Shown here: positions 1-8,753 of the stretch, in pieces
Position numbering within the stretch: position 1 is the stretch's first letter
Layout of the letters: each line of letters starts with the position of its first letter
NCBI RefSeq assembly: GCF_015680705.1
Contig: NZ_JADNYP010000006.1
Location: 186,001 to 250,000 of the forward strand
Direction of reading: 5' to 3'
Length of the DNA: 64,000 nt
Origin: Pseudomonas fulva
GTDB taxonomy: Bacteria; Pseudomonadota; Gammaproteobacteria; Pseudomonadales; Pseudomonadaceae
Made by a program: the position numbers and the translations under genes
The notes under the pieces: generated by a model
Seen by the model: only the letters and a program-made list of their open reading frames with translations
What the model was told of the DNA's origin: nothing
Databases searched by the model: none

Positions 1-897
1 GCACATGAGCCCTTCCAGGCCCTGGTCGACGAGCAGGGCATGCTCTGCGGCCGCGGCGCCGCCGACATGAAAGGCAGCCTGGCGTCCATGGTGGTGGCCA
101 GCGAGCGCTTCGTCAGCGATTACCCGGACCACCGAGGCAAGATCGCCTTCCTGATCACCAGCGACGAGGAGGGCCCCGCCCAGCATGGCACCAAGGCAGT
201 GGTCGAGCGCCTGCGCGCCCGCCAGGAACGGCTGGACTGGTGCATCGTCGGCGAACCCTCGAGCACCAGCCTGCTCGGTGACGTGGTCAAGAACGGGCGG
301 CGCGGATCGCTCGGCGCGACCCTCACGGTGCGTGGCAAGCAAGGCCACGTGGCCTACCCGCACCTGGCACGCAACCCCATCCACCTGGCCGCGCCCGCCT
401 TGGCCGAGCTGGCCGCGCAAGAGTGGGACCAGGGCAATGCGTTCTTCCCGCCCACCAGTTTCCAGATCTCCAACCTCAATGCAGGTACCGGTGCCACCAA
501 CGTGGTCCCCGGCGAGCTGACCGCGCTGTTCAACTTCCGTTTTTCCATCGAATCCACCGTCGAAGACCTGCAGCAACGCGTCGCGGCAATCCTCGACAGG
601 CACCAGCTGGACTGGTCGATCGACTGGGCATTGTCCGGCCTGCCGTTCCTGACCGAGCCGGGCGAGTTGCTCGATGCGGTATCGGCCAGCATCAGGCAGG
701 TCACCGGCCGCGACACCCAGCCCTCCACCAGTGGCGGCACTTCCGACGGGCGCTTCATCGCCACCCTGGGTACCCAGGTGGTCGAACTCGGTCCGGTCAA
801 CGCGACCATTCACCAGGTCGACGAACGTATCCTGGCCAGCGACCTGGACCTGCTGACCGAGATCTACTACCAGACCCTGGTACGGTTGCTCGCCTGA
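1..897 (+). CDS. dapE: Succinyl-diaminopimelate desuccinylase, C-terminal part (cut by the window edge)
   Basis: The reading frame is open from base 1, so the start lies outside the window; 298 residues are visible of a family length near 380. DapE removes succinate from N-succinyl-LL-diaminopimelate in lysine and peptidoglycan precursor synthesis and is a cytoplasmic di-zinc enzyme of the M20 family. Visible hallmarks are [10 protein letters not shown] (window residues 17-26, with the bridging Asp), the SDEEG pair of acidic residues (54-58), the EPSS stretch (from 85) and a late His in NATIHQVDE. The stop codon overlaps the ATG of rlmA by one base (TGATG), so the two are probably co-translated. 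ArgE-like relatives are the main alternative, but [10 protein letters not shown] favours DapE. Confidence 0.93.
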   Translation, partial: AHEPFQALVDEQGMLCGRGAADMKGSLASMVVASERFVSDYPDHRGKIAFLITSDEEGPAQHGTKAVVERLRARQERLDWCIVGEPSSTSLLGDVVKNGRRGSLGATLTVRGKQGHVAYPHLARNPIHLAAPALAELAAQEWDQGNAFFPPTSFQISNLNAGTGATNVVPGELTALFNFRFSIESTVEDLQQRVAAILDRHQLDWSIDWALSGLPFLTEPGELLDAVSASIRQVTGRDTQPSTSGGTSDGRFIATLGTQVVELGPVNATIHQVDERILASDLDLLTEIYYQTLVRLLA

Positions 898-1709
898 TGC
901 TCGCCTGTCCACTCTGCCATGCACCGCTGACGCGGCTCGACAATGGCGTGGCCTGCCCGGCCGGCCACCGCTTCGACCGCGCTCGTCAGGGCTACCTGAA
1001 CCTGCTGCCGGTGCAGCACAAGAACAGCCGCGCGCCAGGCGACAACCAGGCCATGGTCGAGGCACGGCGGGACTTCCTCGAGGCCGGTCACTATGCCCCG
1101 GTCGCCGACCGCCTGGCCGAACTGGCTGCCGAGCGCCAGCCACACAGCTGGTTGGATATCGGCTGCGGCGAAGGCTATTACACGGCCCGCATCGCCCAGG
1201 CCCTGCCGCGCACCAACGGCTATGCCCTGGACATTTCCCGCGAGGCGGTCAAGCGTGCCTGTCGGCGCGACCCGACGCTGACCTGGATGGTGGCCAGCAT
1301 GGCACGCGTACCCCTGGCCGATGCCAGCTGCCAGTTCATCGCCAGCGTGTTCAGTCCGCTCGACTGGCAGGAGGCCCTGCGCCTGCTCGCCCCTGGGGGT
1401 GGCCTGATGCGGGTCGGCCCGACCAGCGGCCACCTGATGGAGCTGCGCCAGGTACTCTACGATGAAGTACGTCCGTATGCCGATGACAAGCACCTGGCCC
1501 TGGTGCCGCCTGGCATGTCCCACGCCCACGGCGAGACCCTGCAATTGCGTCTGGCACTGGCAGATGCCAAGGCGCGCGCCGACTTGCTGGCCATGACGCC
1601 CCATGGCTGGCGTGCCAGCGCTGAACGGCGCGCGCGGGTGATCGACCAGCCAGAGCCGTTCGAAGTGACCGTTTCCATGCGTTATGACTATTTCGTGCGT
1701 CAAGATTGA
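897..1709 (+). CDS. rlmA: 23S rRNA (guanine-N1)-methyltransferase RlmA
   Basis: 270 residues. Start chosen at the ATG overlapping the dapE stop, because the protein then begins directly with the zinc finger. RlmA methylates G745 (E. coli numbering) in hairpin 35 of 23S rRNA. The N-terminal zinc site is visible as Cys4, Cys7, Cys20 and His24, followed by the family stretch RQGYLNLLPVQ (30-40) and the SAM-binding motif LDIGCGEGYYT (86-96). The frame is open well upstream, but that extension lies inside dapE and is not used. Confidence 0.92.
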   Translation: MLACPLCHAPLTRLDNGVACPAGHRFDRARQGYLNLLPVQHKNSRAPGDNQAMVEARRDFLEAGHYAPVADRLAELAAERQPHSWLDIGCGEGYYTARIAQALPRTNGYALDISREAVKRACRRDPTLTWMVASMARVPLADASCQFIASVFSPLDWQEALRLLAPGGGLMRVGPTSGHLMELRQVLYDEVRPYADDKHLALVPPGMSHAHGETLQLRLALADAKARADLLAMTPHGWRASAERRARVIDQPEPFEVTVSMRYDYFVRQD

Positions 1710-1726
1710 GCACACCGGAGCCTGAA

Positions 1727-2107
1727 ATGCGCCAGCCTGATATCGAGATCTACCTCAAGGACAGCGATGTGACCCAGCAACAGGTGACCACCTGGCTCAC
1801 CCAGGCAGTGGGCACTTGCGGCGAATGGAAGCAGAAAGGCAAGACCTGGAAATGCCTTGCCGGTAACATTCCGGTCACCTGGGTACCCAATGCCGTGGGG
1901 AAATGGAACAGCCTGTTCCTGGAAAGCGACCAGACGCCATGGGCCGACGATATCGCCTGCGCCCGTGCCGCGCATGCCGCGCTGCAGGTGGAAGTGCGCT
2001 GCGCCCCTGGTGGGTGGGTGGAGGAAGAAGGCGAGGAGGACGCCGACCGCTGGATACGTGTCAGCGCCGACGGCGAGCAGGAAATCACCTGGCGCACCGG
2101 CGGCTGA
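1727..2107 (+). CDS. Small conserved hypothetical protein
   Basis: 126 residues from the ATG at 1727; a TTG four bases before the rlmA stop (1706) would add seven residues but has no better ribosome site, whereas CCGGAG lies about eight bases before 1727. The protein has no signal peptide or membrane segment. It is rich in Trp (WLTQAV, WKCLAG, WVPNAVGKWN, WIRVSA) with an acidic stretch EEEGEEDADR near residue 105, suggesting a small globular cytoplasmic protein. I recognise no domain. It directly follows dapE-rlmA and may be in their operon. It ends before a palindromic repeat that separates it from the convergent cold-shock gene. Confidence 0.8.
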   Translation: MRQPDIEIYLKDSDVTQQQVTTWLTQAVGTCGEWKQKGKTWKCLAGNIPVTWVPNAVGKWNSLFLESDQTPWADDIACARAAHAALQVEVRCAPGGWVEEEGEEDADRWIRVSADGEQEITWRTGG

Positions 2108-2118
2108 CGTCCTCACCC

Positions 2119-2181
2119 AGCGGCAAGCTACAAGCTGATCGGATTTGGTGATACACCTCGGTTGGCTTGGAGCTTGCCGCT
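2119..2181. repeat. Palindromic GCAAGC-type intergenic element A
   Basis: Two 17-base arms, 2119-2135 and 2165-2181, are reverse complements except at one position (AGCGGCAAGCTaCAAGC against GCTTGgAGCTTGCCGCT). They enclose a 29-base loop. The element fills the space between two convergent genes and could act as a terminator or mRNA end stabiliser. Related elements occur at 24099, 32669, 39831 and 62339. Confidence 0.75.
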
Positions 2182-2197
2182 TGTGGTTGCGGCGGCT

Positions 2198-2407
2198 TCA
2201 GAGGCCGAGGACGTCCTCGGCTTGCAGGCCTTTCTGGCCCTGGACCAGCGCGTATTCGACCCGCTGCCCTTCGACCAGGGTACGATGCCCTTCGCCGCGG
2301 ATTGCCCGATAGTGGACGAAGACATCCGCGCCGCCTTCACGCTGGATGAAGCCGTAGCCCTTGGCATCGTTGAACCACTTTACATTCCCAGTCTCACGAG
2401 ACGACAT
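2198..2407 (-). CDS. Cold-shock domain protein (CspA/CspD family)
   Basis: 69 residues, the standard length of a single cold-shock domain. Both RNA-binding motifs are present: KGYGFIQ (RNP1, residues 16-22) and DVFVHY (RNP2, 28-33), after the NVKWFN strand. Such proteins bind single-stranded RNA and DNA and melt mRNA structure; some are cold-induced and others are stationary-phase or constitutive. Start taken at the ATG (2407), preceded by CTGGAG; an upstream GTG (2413) would add two residues. It is divergent from plsB across a 218-base gap that must hold both promoters. Temperature dependence cannot be told from sequence. Confidence 0.93.
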   Translation of the reverse strand: MSSRETGNVKWFNDAKGYGFIQREGGADVFVHYRAIRGEGHRTLVEGQRVEYALVQGQKGLQAEDVLGL

Positions 2408-2625
2408 CTGCACTACTCCAGATTGTTGTTTTCAAGATCGCCTTGCAGGCGCGGGGATGGCCGGCGCCCATGCGGCTTGAGGAAATATCCTGCAAGCTGC
2501 GGACCGAGTATATGACACGGCACAATAAATTTTCATGACCTGCAGACTTTTGCCGTACTCGACCGTATACGGCAGACTTGCGCTCGGCAATCTTCTCGAA
2601 TCCTCACAGCACGAGCCCGCATCCG

Positions 2626-5115
2626 ATGACCCGTTCCCCCATGCGCCGCCTTTTGTTCAGCGCGCTGCGCCGCCTGCTGTACTTGTGGGTGCGCTCCGAA
2701 ACCATCAACCCGTCATCGATCGATCCCAAGCTCGACCGCAGCCGCCCGGTGATCTACGCGCTACCCTCGCCCTCGCTCAGCGACCTGGCAGTGCTCGACC
2801 ACGAGTGCACCAGGAGGGGGCTGCCGCGGCCCGTGCTGCCTGTGGTGCTGGCCGGACACCATGAGCCCGCGGCTTTCTTCTACCTGACCCCCGAACCCGA
2901 CTGGCTTGGGCGGCAGGACAAACGCGGGGCGCCACCGACGCTGCAACGGCTGATCGAGGCCGTACGCCAGCATGCCGAAGAGGACGTGCAGATCGTTCCG
3001 GTCAGCGTGTTCTGGGGCCAGTCACCCGATAGCGAGTCGAGCCCCTGGAAGCTGTTGTTCGCCGACAGCTGGGCGGTGACGGGTCGCCTGCGCCGATTGC
3101 TGACGATCCTGGTGCTGGGGCGCAAGACCCGCGTGCAATTTTCCGAACCGATGCCGGTTCGCCAACTGCTGGAGCACGGCAAGGACCAGGCGCGCACCGT
3201 GCGCATGGCGCAGCGCTTGCTGCGTGTGCGCCTGCGCAACCTCAGGACGGCCGTGATCGGCCCGGACATTTCCCATCGCCGGCACCTGGTCAAGGGCCTG
3301 GTGCATGATCCGCTGGTACGCCAGGCCATCGCCGAGCAGGCCGAGCGCGACAAGAGTTCCCTGGCCAAGGCCGAAGCCCAGGCGCTGCGCTACGCCAACG
3401 AGATCGCCTCGGACTACACCTACACCGCGATCCGCTTCCTGGAAGTGGTACTCAGCTGGTTCTGGAACAAGATCTACGATGGCATCAAGGTCAACCACAT
3501 CGAGCAGGTCAGGGACATCGCCCCAGGCCACGAAGTGATCTATGTGCCTTGCCACCGCAGCCATATCGACTACCTGCTGCTGTCGTACCTACTGTTCCGC
3601 AATGGCCTGACTCCGCCGCACATTGCCGCCGGGATCAACCTGAACATGCCCGTGGTCGGCAACCTGCTGCGTCGCGGCGGGGCGTTCTTCATGCGCCGCA
3701 CCTTCAAGGGCAACCCACTGTACGCCGCGGTGTTCAACGCGTACCTGCATACCTTGTTCAGCAAGGGCTTCCCGGTCGAGTATTTCGTCGAAGGGGGTCG
3801 CTCGCGTACCGGGCGGATGCTCCAGCCACGTCCCGGCATGCTGGCCATCACCTTGCGCAGCTTCCTGCGCTCCTCGCGTACACCGATCGTCTTCGTGCCG
3901 GTGTACATCGGCTACGAGCGGGTGCTCGAAGGCCGTACCTACCTGGGCGAGCTGCGCGGGGCAAGCAAGAAGAAGGAGTCGATATTCGACATCTTCAAAG
4001 TCATCGGAGCACTCAAGCAGCGCTTTGGCGAGGTGTATGTCAATTTCGGCGAGCCGATCCGCCTGGCCCATTTCCTTGACCGGCAGCAGCCGGACTGGCG
4101 TACCCAGGACCTGGGCCCCGAGTACCGCCCTGCCTGGCTCAACGACGCCACCACGCAGCTGGGCGAGACGGTGGCTCGCCACGTGAACGAAGCGGCAGCG
4201 ATCAACCCGGTCAACCTGGTCGCCCTGGCACTGCTGTCCACCAGCCGCCTGGCACTGGACGAACGCGCCTTGGTACGGGTGATCGACCTGTATCTGGCGC
4301 TGTTGCGCCAGGTGCCCTATTCAGCGCATGCCACCCTGCCGGATGGCGATGCGCTGGCGCTGATCGACCACGTCAAGGGCATGGACCTGCTTGCCGAGCA
4401 GAGCGATGCCCTTGGTCGCATCCTCTACCTGGATGAAGCCAACGCCGTGCTCATGACCTACTACCGTAACAATGTCCTGCATATCTTCGCCCTGCCGGCC
4501 CTGCTGGCGAGCTTCTTCATGAGCAGCTCGCGCATGAATCGCCAGCAGATCGGCCAGTACGTGCGCGCGCTCTATCCCTATCTGCAGGCCGAGCTGTTCC
4601 TGCGCTGGGAGCCGCAGCAGCTGGACGAAGTCATCGACCAATGGCTCGACGCCCTGACCCGGCAAGGCCTGTTGCGTCAGGAAGACGGTATCTACCTGCG
4701 GCCGGCTCCAAGCTCCCGACAGTTCGTCCTGCTGACGCTGCTGGCCAGGGCGATCACCCAGACCCTGCAACGCTTCTACATGGCGACTTCGTTGCTGCTC
4801 GACAGCGGCCAGCACAGCCTGACGGCCGAGGGACTGGAGAACCTGTGCGTGATGATGGCCCAGCGCCTGTCGATCCTGCATGGGCTCAACGCACCGGAGT
4901 TCTTCGACAAGGCACTGTTCCGGCACTTCATCCAGACCCTGTTGCGCCAGGGCGTGGTCAGGCCGGACGAGGCTGGCAAGCTGGGCCATCATGCCGAGCT
5001 CGGCGACCTGGCCGAAGGCGTGGCCAAGCGTGTGCTCTCGGCGGAACTGCGCCTGTCGATCCGGCAGGTGGCAACCATGCGTGGCGATACGTCCGAGACG
5101 TTGCCCCTGGCATAG
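2626..5115 (+). CDS. plsB: Glycerol-3-phosphate 1-O-acyltransferase PlsB
   Basis: 829 residues from the ATG at 2626 (MTRSPMRR); the frame is open 16 codons further up, but this start fits the usual PlsB N-terminus. PlsB is the membrane-associated enzyme that acylates sn-glycerol 3-phosphate at position 1, the first step of phospholipid synthesis. The acyltransferase catalytic box HRSHID is at residues 310-315, followed by the substrate block [10 protein letters not shown] (387-396). Length and architecture match gammaproteobacterial PlsB. It appears to be a single-gene unit; a weak hairpin (5124-5140) without a T-tract follows the stop. Confidence 0.96.
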   Translation: MTRSPMRRLLFSALRRLLYLWVRSETINPSSIDPKLDRSRPVIYALPSPSLSDLAVLDHECTRRGLPRPVLPVVLAGHHEPAAFFYLTPEPDWLGRQDKRGAPPTLQRLIEAVRQHAEEDVQIVPVSVFWGQSPDSESSPWKLLFADSWAVTGRLRRLLTILVLGRKTRVQFSEPMPVRQLLEHGKDQARTVRMAQRLLRVRLRNLRTAVIGPDISHRRHLVKGLVHDPLVRQAIAEQAERDKSSLAKAEAQALRYANEIASDYTYTAIRFLEVVLSWFWNKIYDGIKVNHIEQVRDIAPGHEVIYVPCHRSHIDYLLLSYLLFRNGLTPPHIAAGINLNMPVVGNLLRRGGAFFMRRTFKGNPLYAAVFNAYLHTLFSKGFPVEYFVEGGRSRTGRMLQPRPGMLAITLRSFLRSSRTPIVFVPVYIGYERVLEGRTYLGELRGASKKKESIFDIFKVIGALKQRFGEVYVNFGEPIRLAHFLDRQQPDWRTQDLGPEYRPAWLNDATTQLGETVARHVNEAAAINPVNLVALALLSTSRLALDERALVRVIDLYLALLRQVPYSAHATLPDGDALALIDHVKGMDLLAEQSDALGRILYLDEANAVLMTYYRNNVLHIFALPALLASFFMSSSRMNRQQIGQYVRALYPYLQAELFLRWEPQQLDEVIDQWLDALTRQGLLRQEDGIYLRPAPSSRQFVLLTLLARAITQTLQRFYMATSLLLDSGQHSLTAEGLENLCVMMAQRLSILHGLNAPEFFDKALFRHFIQTLLRQGVVRPDEAGKLGHHAELGDLAEGVAKRVLSAELRLSIRQVATMRGDTSETLPLA

Positions 5116-5197
5116 CTTTTCCAGCTGCCATGCCGGCAGCGGTGCGTTCAGGCTGGCCTCGCTGCTTTCCTGAACTCACCGTAACGGAGATCCATCC

Positions 5198-5575
5198 ATG
5201 AAAAATGACGTTCCTGCCACCCCGGTTACCGGCATCCATGATGGCAACCTGACGCCCAACCAGGCATCGATCGAAGGCATCCACGGGGATAACCTGACGT
5301 CCGGCCAGGCATCGATCGAAGGCGTCCACGGCGGCAACCTGACGCCTAACCAGGCATCGATCGAAGGCATCCACGGCGGCAACCTGACGTCCGGCCAGGC
5401 ATCGATCGAAGGCATCCACGGCGGCAACCTGACGTCCGGCCAGGCATCGATCGAAGGCATCCACGGCGGCAACCTGACGCCCGGCCAGGCATCGATCGAA
5501 GGCATCCACGGCGGCAACCTGACGTCCGGCCAGGCATCGATCGAAGGCATCCAAGGCGGCAACCTGACGCCATGA
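5198..5575 (+). CDS. Tandem 15-residue repeat protein of unknown function
   Basis: 125 residues: an 11-residue leader (MKNDVPATPVT), seven complete copies of a 15-residue unit with consensus GIHGGNLTSGQASIE, and a final nine-residue partial copy. At DNA level this is a 45-base tandem array from 5231 to 5572. Positions 9-10 of the unit vary as PN, SG or PG; the rest is nearly invariant. A good ribosome site (GGAG at 5186-5189, eight bases before ATG) supports translation of this strand. The protein has no Cys or aromatic residues, signal peptide or membrane segment. The regular Ile/Leu/Ala spacing could build a small beta-solenoid, which is inference. I do not recognise the family. Because 45 is a multiple of three, shadow frames are also open on the other strand. 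Confidence 0.7.
   Translation: MKNDVPATPVTGIHDGNLTPNQASIEGIHGDNLTSGQASIEGVHGGNLTPNQASIEGIHGGNLTSGQASIEGIHGGNLTSGQASIEGIHGGNLTPGQASIEGIHGGNLTSGQASIEGIQGGNLTP
5231..5572 (+). repeat. 45-bp tandem repeat array (7.6 copies)
   Basis: Copies start at 5231, 5276, 5321, 5366, 5411, 5456, 5501 and 5546 (the last is 27 bases). Copies 4 to 7 differ from each other by a single base at most, while copies 1 to 3 carry more changes. This is the pattern of recent expansion at the 3' side by slippage or recombination. The array is in frame, so copy-number change would lengthen or shorten the protein in 15-residue steps. It is a likely variable-number locus. Confidence 0.95.
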
Positions 5576-5763
5576 ACCGTTGAGGTCGACGTCTGGATCT
5601 CGCCCTGGTCATCAGGTACGGGGCCAGAGGTCGACCGGACGCACCAGGGCAGGATCGTCATCCAGCGGTCGGCGACCTGAAACCAAGCGCCGATCTGCCT
5701 GTGCGAATCCGGGCCGATCCGGTACGCTGGCGATCGTTCATTCGTTCCCGCAAGGAAGTCCTC

Positions 5764-6453
5764 ATGATTCGCCGCTCCATGCGCCTTACCGCCCTATGCA
5801 TCAGCTTGGCCCTCTCCACCAGCGTCATGGCGCTGTCGTTGGGCAACCTTTCCCAGACCGAAGCGGCTGGTGGACTCAAGGACGCATTGATCCAAGGCGC
5901 CCAGATAGCGGTCGAGCAGCTCGGCACTCCAGGTGGCTTCAGCGACAACCCGCAAGTGCGCATCGAACTGCCGGGCAACCTCGGCAAGGCCGCCAAAGCC
6001 ATGAAGATGTTCGGCAAGGGCGCCCAGGTCGAAGCCCTGGAAAACAGCATGAACCAGGCCGCCGAGGCCGCCGTGCCGCAAGCCCAGGCGATCCTGGTCG
6101 ACGCGGTGAAGAAGATGACCGTGGCCGATGCCAAGGGCATTCTCGCTGGCGGCGAGGACTCGGCTACCCAGTATCTGGACAAGAGCAGTCGTGAGCAGAT
6201 CCGCGCCAAGTTTCTGCCGATCGTCAAGGCCGCCACCGACAAGGTCGGGGTGGCGCAGAAATACAACAGTTTCGCAGGCCAGGCCGCGGCGCTGGGCGTG
6301 ATCGATGCGAAGACTGCCAATGTCGAAAGCTATGTCACCGAACAGGCACTCGATGGGTTGTTCGAAATGATCGCCAAGCAGGAGCAGAGCATCCGGCAGA
6401 ACCCCGCCCAGGCGGCGACCAGCCTGGCCAAGAAAGTCTTTGGAATACTCTGA
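5764..6453 (+). CDS. DUF4197 domain protein, exported
   Basis: 229 residues from the ATG at 5764, preceded by AAGGA at a good distance; an in-frame GTG at 5701 lacks such a site. Residues 1-23 form a signal peptide (RRSMRLTALCISLALSTSVMA), so the protein is probably periplasmic. The rest is alanine-rich and helical (GLKDALIQGAQIAVEQLG, then repeated KKMTVADAKGIL-type helices), as in DUF4197 proteins, whose function is not known. It stands alone between the repeat gene and convergent rsmJ. Confidence 0.85.
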   Translation: MIRRSMRLTALCISLALSTSVMALSLGNLSQTEAAGGLKDALIQGAQIAVEQLGTPGGFSDNPQVRIELPGNLGKAAKAMKMFGKGAQVEALENSMNQAAEAAVPQAQAILVDAVKKMTVADAKGILAGGEDSATQYLDKSSREQIRAKFLPIVKAATDKVGVAQKYNSFAGQAAALGVIDAKTANVESYVTEQALDGLFEMIAKQEQSIRQNPAQAATSLAKKVFGIL

Positions 6454-6566
6454 AACGGCCAGGCCAGGGCACAGGCAGATGCCCTTGACTGCTGCCTGGC
6501 GCATTCAGGACCCAGCACATCCGCAGATGCCGGCGCTGCCACACCTCGGCTGCGAATCGTCGGCCG

Positions 6567-7343
6567 CTAGAGCTTGCGCCGGGCATAGATGTCGTAGCGG
6601 CTCGACTTGCCTTCAAGGCTGTGACTGGGCTTGGCCCCTTCGATGATCGGTGCCTTGCGTGGTCGCTTGACCACCACTCGGTGGCTGGCCAGGGCCAGGG
6701 CGGCACGCAGCAAGGCCGGCGCGTCGAGATCGTCGCCCACCAGCGGGCGGAACACGCGCATCTCCTTCTTCACCAGGGCGCTCTTGTCGCGATGTGGAAA
6801 CATCGGATCGAGATAGATCACCTGGGGAGGCTCGCCTTCCCAGGTGCCCATGCGCTCGATGGCGTTGCCGGTCAACAGGCGCATGCGCTCGACGATCGGG
6901 CCCACGCCTTCATCGGCTCGGGCACGGGCCAGTCCATCCTCGAGCAAGGCCGCGACCAGCGGCTGGCGTTCGATCAGGGTCATGCTGCAACCCAGGCTGG
7001 CCAGTACGAAGGCGTCCTTGCCCAGGCCTGCAGTGGCATCCAGCACGATCGGGCGAATACCTTGGGCGAGGCCAACCGCCTTGGCGATCATCTGGCCGCT
7101 GCCGCCACCATAGAGGCGCCGATGAGCCGCCTGACCCTCGACGAGATCCACACGCACCGGCCCTGGCGCCCCTACGCCGAGCTGCTGGATCTGCAAGCCA
7201 TCGGCGCCAACCTGCAGGGCTAACTCGGCCTGGTCATCCTGCAGCGGCAGGCCCAGTCGCTCTGCCCAATCCCGGGCCTGATCCTGGAAGTGCGCCGACA
7301 GGGCCTCGACCCTGATCCCCGTGCTGCGTGCTTGCTCGCCCAT
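6567..7343 (-). CDS. rsmJ: 16S rRNA (guanine1516-N2)-methyltransferase RsmJ
   Basis: 258 residues from the ATG at 7343 (MGEQARSTG); the frame stays open upstream without a better start. RsmJ methylates G1516 of 16S rRNA in the small subunit. Visible features are the SAM-binding motif [13 protein letters not shown] and the amino-methyltransferase motif [20 protein letters not shown], both typical of the family, and a C-terminal [11 protein letters not shown] tail. It is divergent from the gene at 7435, sharing a 91-base intergenic region. Confidence 0.93.
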   Translation of the reverse strand: MGEQARSTGIRVEALSAHFQDQARDWAERLGLPLQDDQAELALQVGADGLQIQQLGVGAPGPVRVDLVEGQAAHRRLYGGGSGQMIAKAVGLAQGIRPIVLDATAGLGKDAFVLASLGCSMTLIERQPLVAALLEDGLARARADEGVGPIVERMRLLTGNAIERMGTWEGEPPQVIYLDPMFPHRDKSALVKKEMRVFRPLVGDDLDAPALLRAALALASHRVVVKRPRKAPIIEGAKPSHSLEGKSSRYDIYARRKL

Positions 7344-7384
7344 CTTGCCTGCATCCGAAAGATTAATGAAACCTCGGCCGTGGC

Positions 7385-7401
7385 CGATACAGCCAGTATC
7401 G
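7385..7401. promoter_or_regulatory. Short inverted repeat in a divergent intergenic region
   Basis: CGATAC and GTATCG (7385-7390 and 7396-7401) are perfect reverse complements around a five-base spacer, placed between the divergent rsmJ start and the ATG at 7435. It could be an operator or chance; only the symmetry is seen. Confidence 0.3.
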
Positions 7402-7434
7402 CCTATTCTGCCGGGCCGCTCACGCGCCACTGCC

Positions 7435-8055
7435 ATGTCGGACAACATTTCCATCGGCCTGACCTACCTGTCGCCTGTCGGCAACCACGGTCGTCACAAT
7501 ACCCAGGTACTGGGAGGGGTCAGCCAGCTGTGGCCGGACTTCTTCGCTCGGGCGCTGGCCGAACGACCAGGCATGGCCCAGGAACAGGATCCGCCTTCGC
7601 CAGCCCTGCATGACCAGGACACGGGTGAACCCTTGGGCGGCACGCAGGCCCTGACGCTGATCAAGACCCAACGCATGTGCCAGGTCCTCGATCGTGAAGT
7701 GCGCCCAGCCGAACCGCTGTTCCTGCCCAAGGCCGAGTTCGAGGCTGAGCTGCTCGAACCTTTGCCCGAGCCTTTCGACGCAGCCGAGCTGATAGCACAG
7801 CAGCGTCAGCTCGACCTGGACATCAGCTGGCGGCGCCCGGTGGTCATGGGCCAGGGGCAAGCCCTGCCGCAGCCGGGCCCTGCCCCCGAGCCACGCCCGC
7901 TGCCGCTACCTATCGCCGAGTTCGAGCTGGAACTGCTGGACAAGGCCCCGGAACCGTTCGATGAAGCGACCCTGGCCCACCAGCAGGCGGACATGCGCTT
8001 CGACCTGCACTGGGCCCGGCCGGTGGTGTTGAACAACCTGCGGGCCTGCGCCTGA
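7435..8055 (+). CDS. Uncharacterised protein with an internal duplication
   Basis: 206 residues from the ATG at 7435 (MSDNISIGL). The start is assigned because the residues upstream lie in the promoter gap of rsmJ. No signal peptide or membrane segment is visible. Two homologous blocks are obvious: residues about 98-140 ([20 protein letters not shown] ... [11 protein letters not shown]) and about 159-201 ([20 protein letters not shown] ... [11 protein letters not shown]). They are joined by a Pro-rich linker ([15 protein letters not shown]). The N-terminal 60 residues are unlike the repeats. I recognise no enzymatic motif. It converges with the extensin-like gene, with only two bases between the stops. 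Confidence 0.75.
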   Translation: MSDNISIGLTYLSPVGNHGRHNTQVLGGVSQLWPDFFARALAERPGMAQEQDPPSPALHDQDTGEPLGGTQALTLIKTQRMCQVLDREVRPAEPLFLPKAEFEAELLEPLPEPFDAAELIAQQRQLDLDISWRRPVVMGQGQALPQPGPAPEPRPLPLPIAEFELELLDKAPEPFDEATLAHQQADMRFDLHWARPVVLNNLRACA

Positions 8056-8057
8056 GC

Positions 8058-8747
8058 TCAGCGGCAGATTTTCCAGCGTCCCATGTCGACATGGAAGTGG
8101 TTGTGGTGAGCCGCGTTATAGTCAGGTCCCAGCACCGTGCCGAAGCTTTCGCAGGCGGCCTGCTGGACTTGCCGGAGGAACTCGGCCTTCGCTGCGCTGC
8201 CCTGCCAGTCCCGCGCCAGCACGATGCGCTGGCCATCCTTGAGACGAAAACCGCTGATATCCAGAGCATTGGCCGTGGCGTGCTCGCTCAATCGACCCTG
8301 CTTGCGATGATAGACATTACGACAGGCGAAGCTGCCCAGGTGATCGACCTGAGCCACCGGCTGCCCCAACACCCGGCGCGCCACAGGTTGCAGGCCGTGC
8401 TCCTCGAACAGCGCATAGGCCACGGCCAGCGGGCAGGTGGCCAGGAAGCTGCTGCTCAGGCGCGCCTGGCCTGCCTCGATGCGCCACACGTTCCGCAAGG
8501 GGCAGCGCGCGCTGTCCGGGCTGTCGGCCTGCGCTCGATAACGCAGCGACGAGGTTTCCAGCGCCTGGCGACATAACGCCGGATCCTCGCGCAGACGGGC
8601 CAGCTTGTAGCGCGTCAACAGGTTCGGTGGCTGGCGTACATCCAGCACCGCCCATGGGTTCCAGGCACTTGGCGGGCGCCAGCCCATTTGCCAGGCGACC
8701 CCAGCGGCCGCCAGCAGGCCAAGCAGCAGCACGGGCAGCAACCGCAC
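8058..8747 (-). CDS. Extensin-like C-terminal domain protein, exported or membrane-anchored
   Basis: 229 residues with one hydrophobic N-terminal segment (residues 3-20) that anchors or exports it. The remainder matches the extensin-like C-terminal family. This family is named after a plant wall protein, but in bacteria it shows the MD-peptidase arrangement: SEHATANALD (His156, Asp163) and HHNHFHVD (residues 214-221, His217/His219). These are the expected zinc ligands of a VanY/M15-type peptidoglycan peptidase. Several paired Cys (59, 82, 105, 142, 199, 228) suggest disulfides in the periplasm. Activity is inferred. It lies six bases downstream of the PEP-mutase-family gene and is probably co-transcribed with it. 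Confidence 0.82.
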   Translation of the reverse strand: MRLLPVLLLGLLAAAGVAWQMGWRPPSAWNPWAVLDVRQPPNLLTRYKLARLREDPALCRQALETSSLRYRAQADSPDSARCPLRNVWRIEAGQARLSSSFLATCPLAVAYALFEEHGLQPVARRVLGQPVAQVDHLGSFACRNVYHRKQGRLSEHATANALDISGFRLKDGQRIVLARDWQGSAAKAEFLRQVQQAACESFGTVLGPDYNAAHHNHFHVDMGRWKICR

Positions 8748-8753
8748 GCCGAA

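Noticed and set aside
5231..5572. Possible CRISPR array
   Set aside because: The copies are contiguous with no variable spacers, so this is a coding tandem repeat.
5176..5661. Repeat-rich open frames on the minus strand over the 45-bp array
   Set aside because: Because the period is a multiple of three, several frames are open automatically. Only the plus frame has a good ribosome site and a non-repeat leader.
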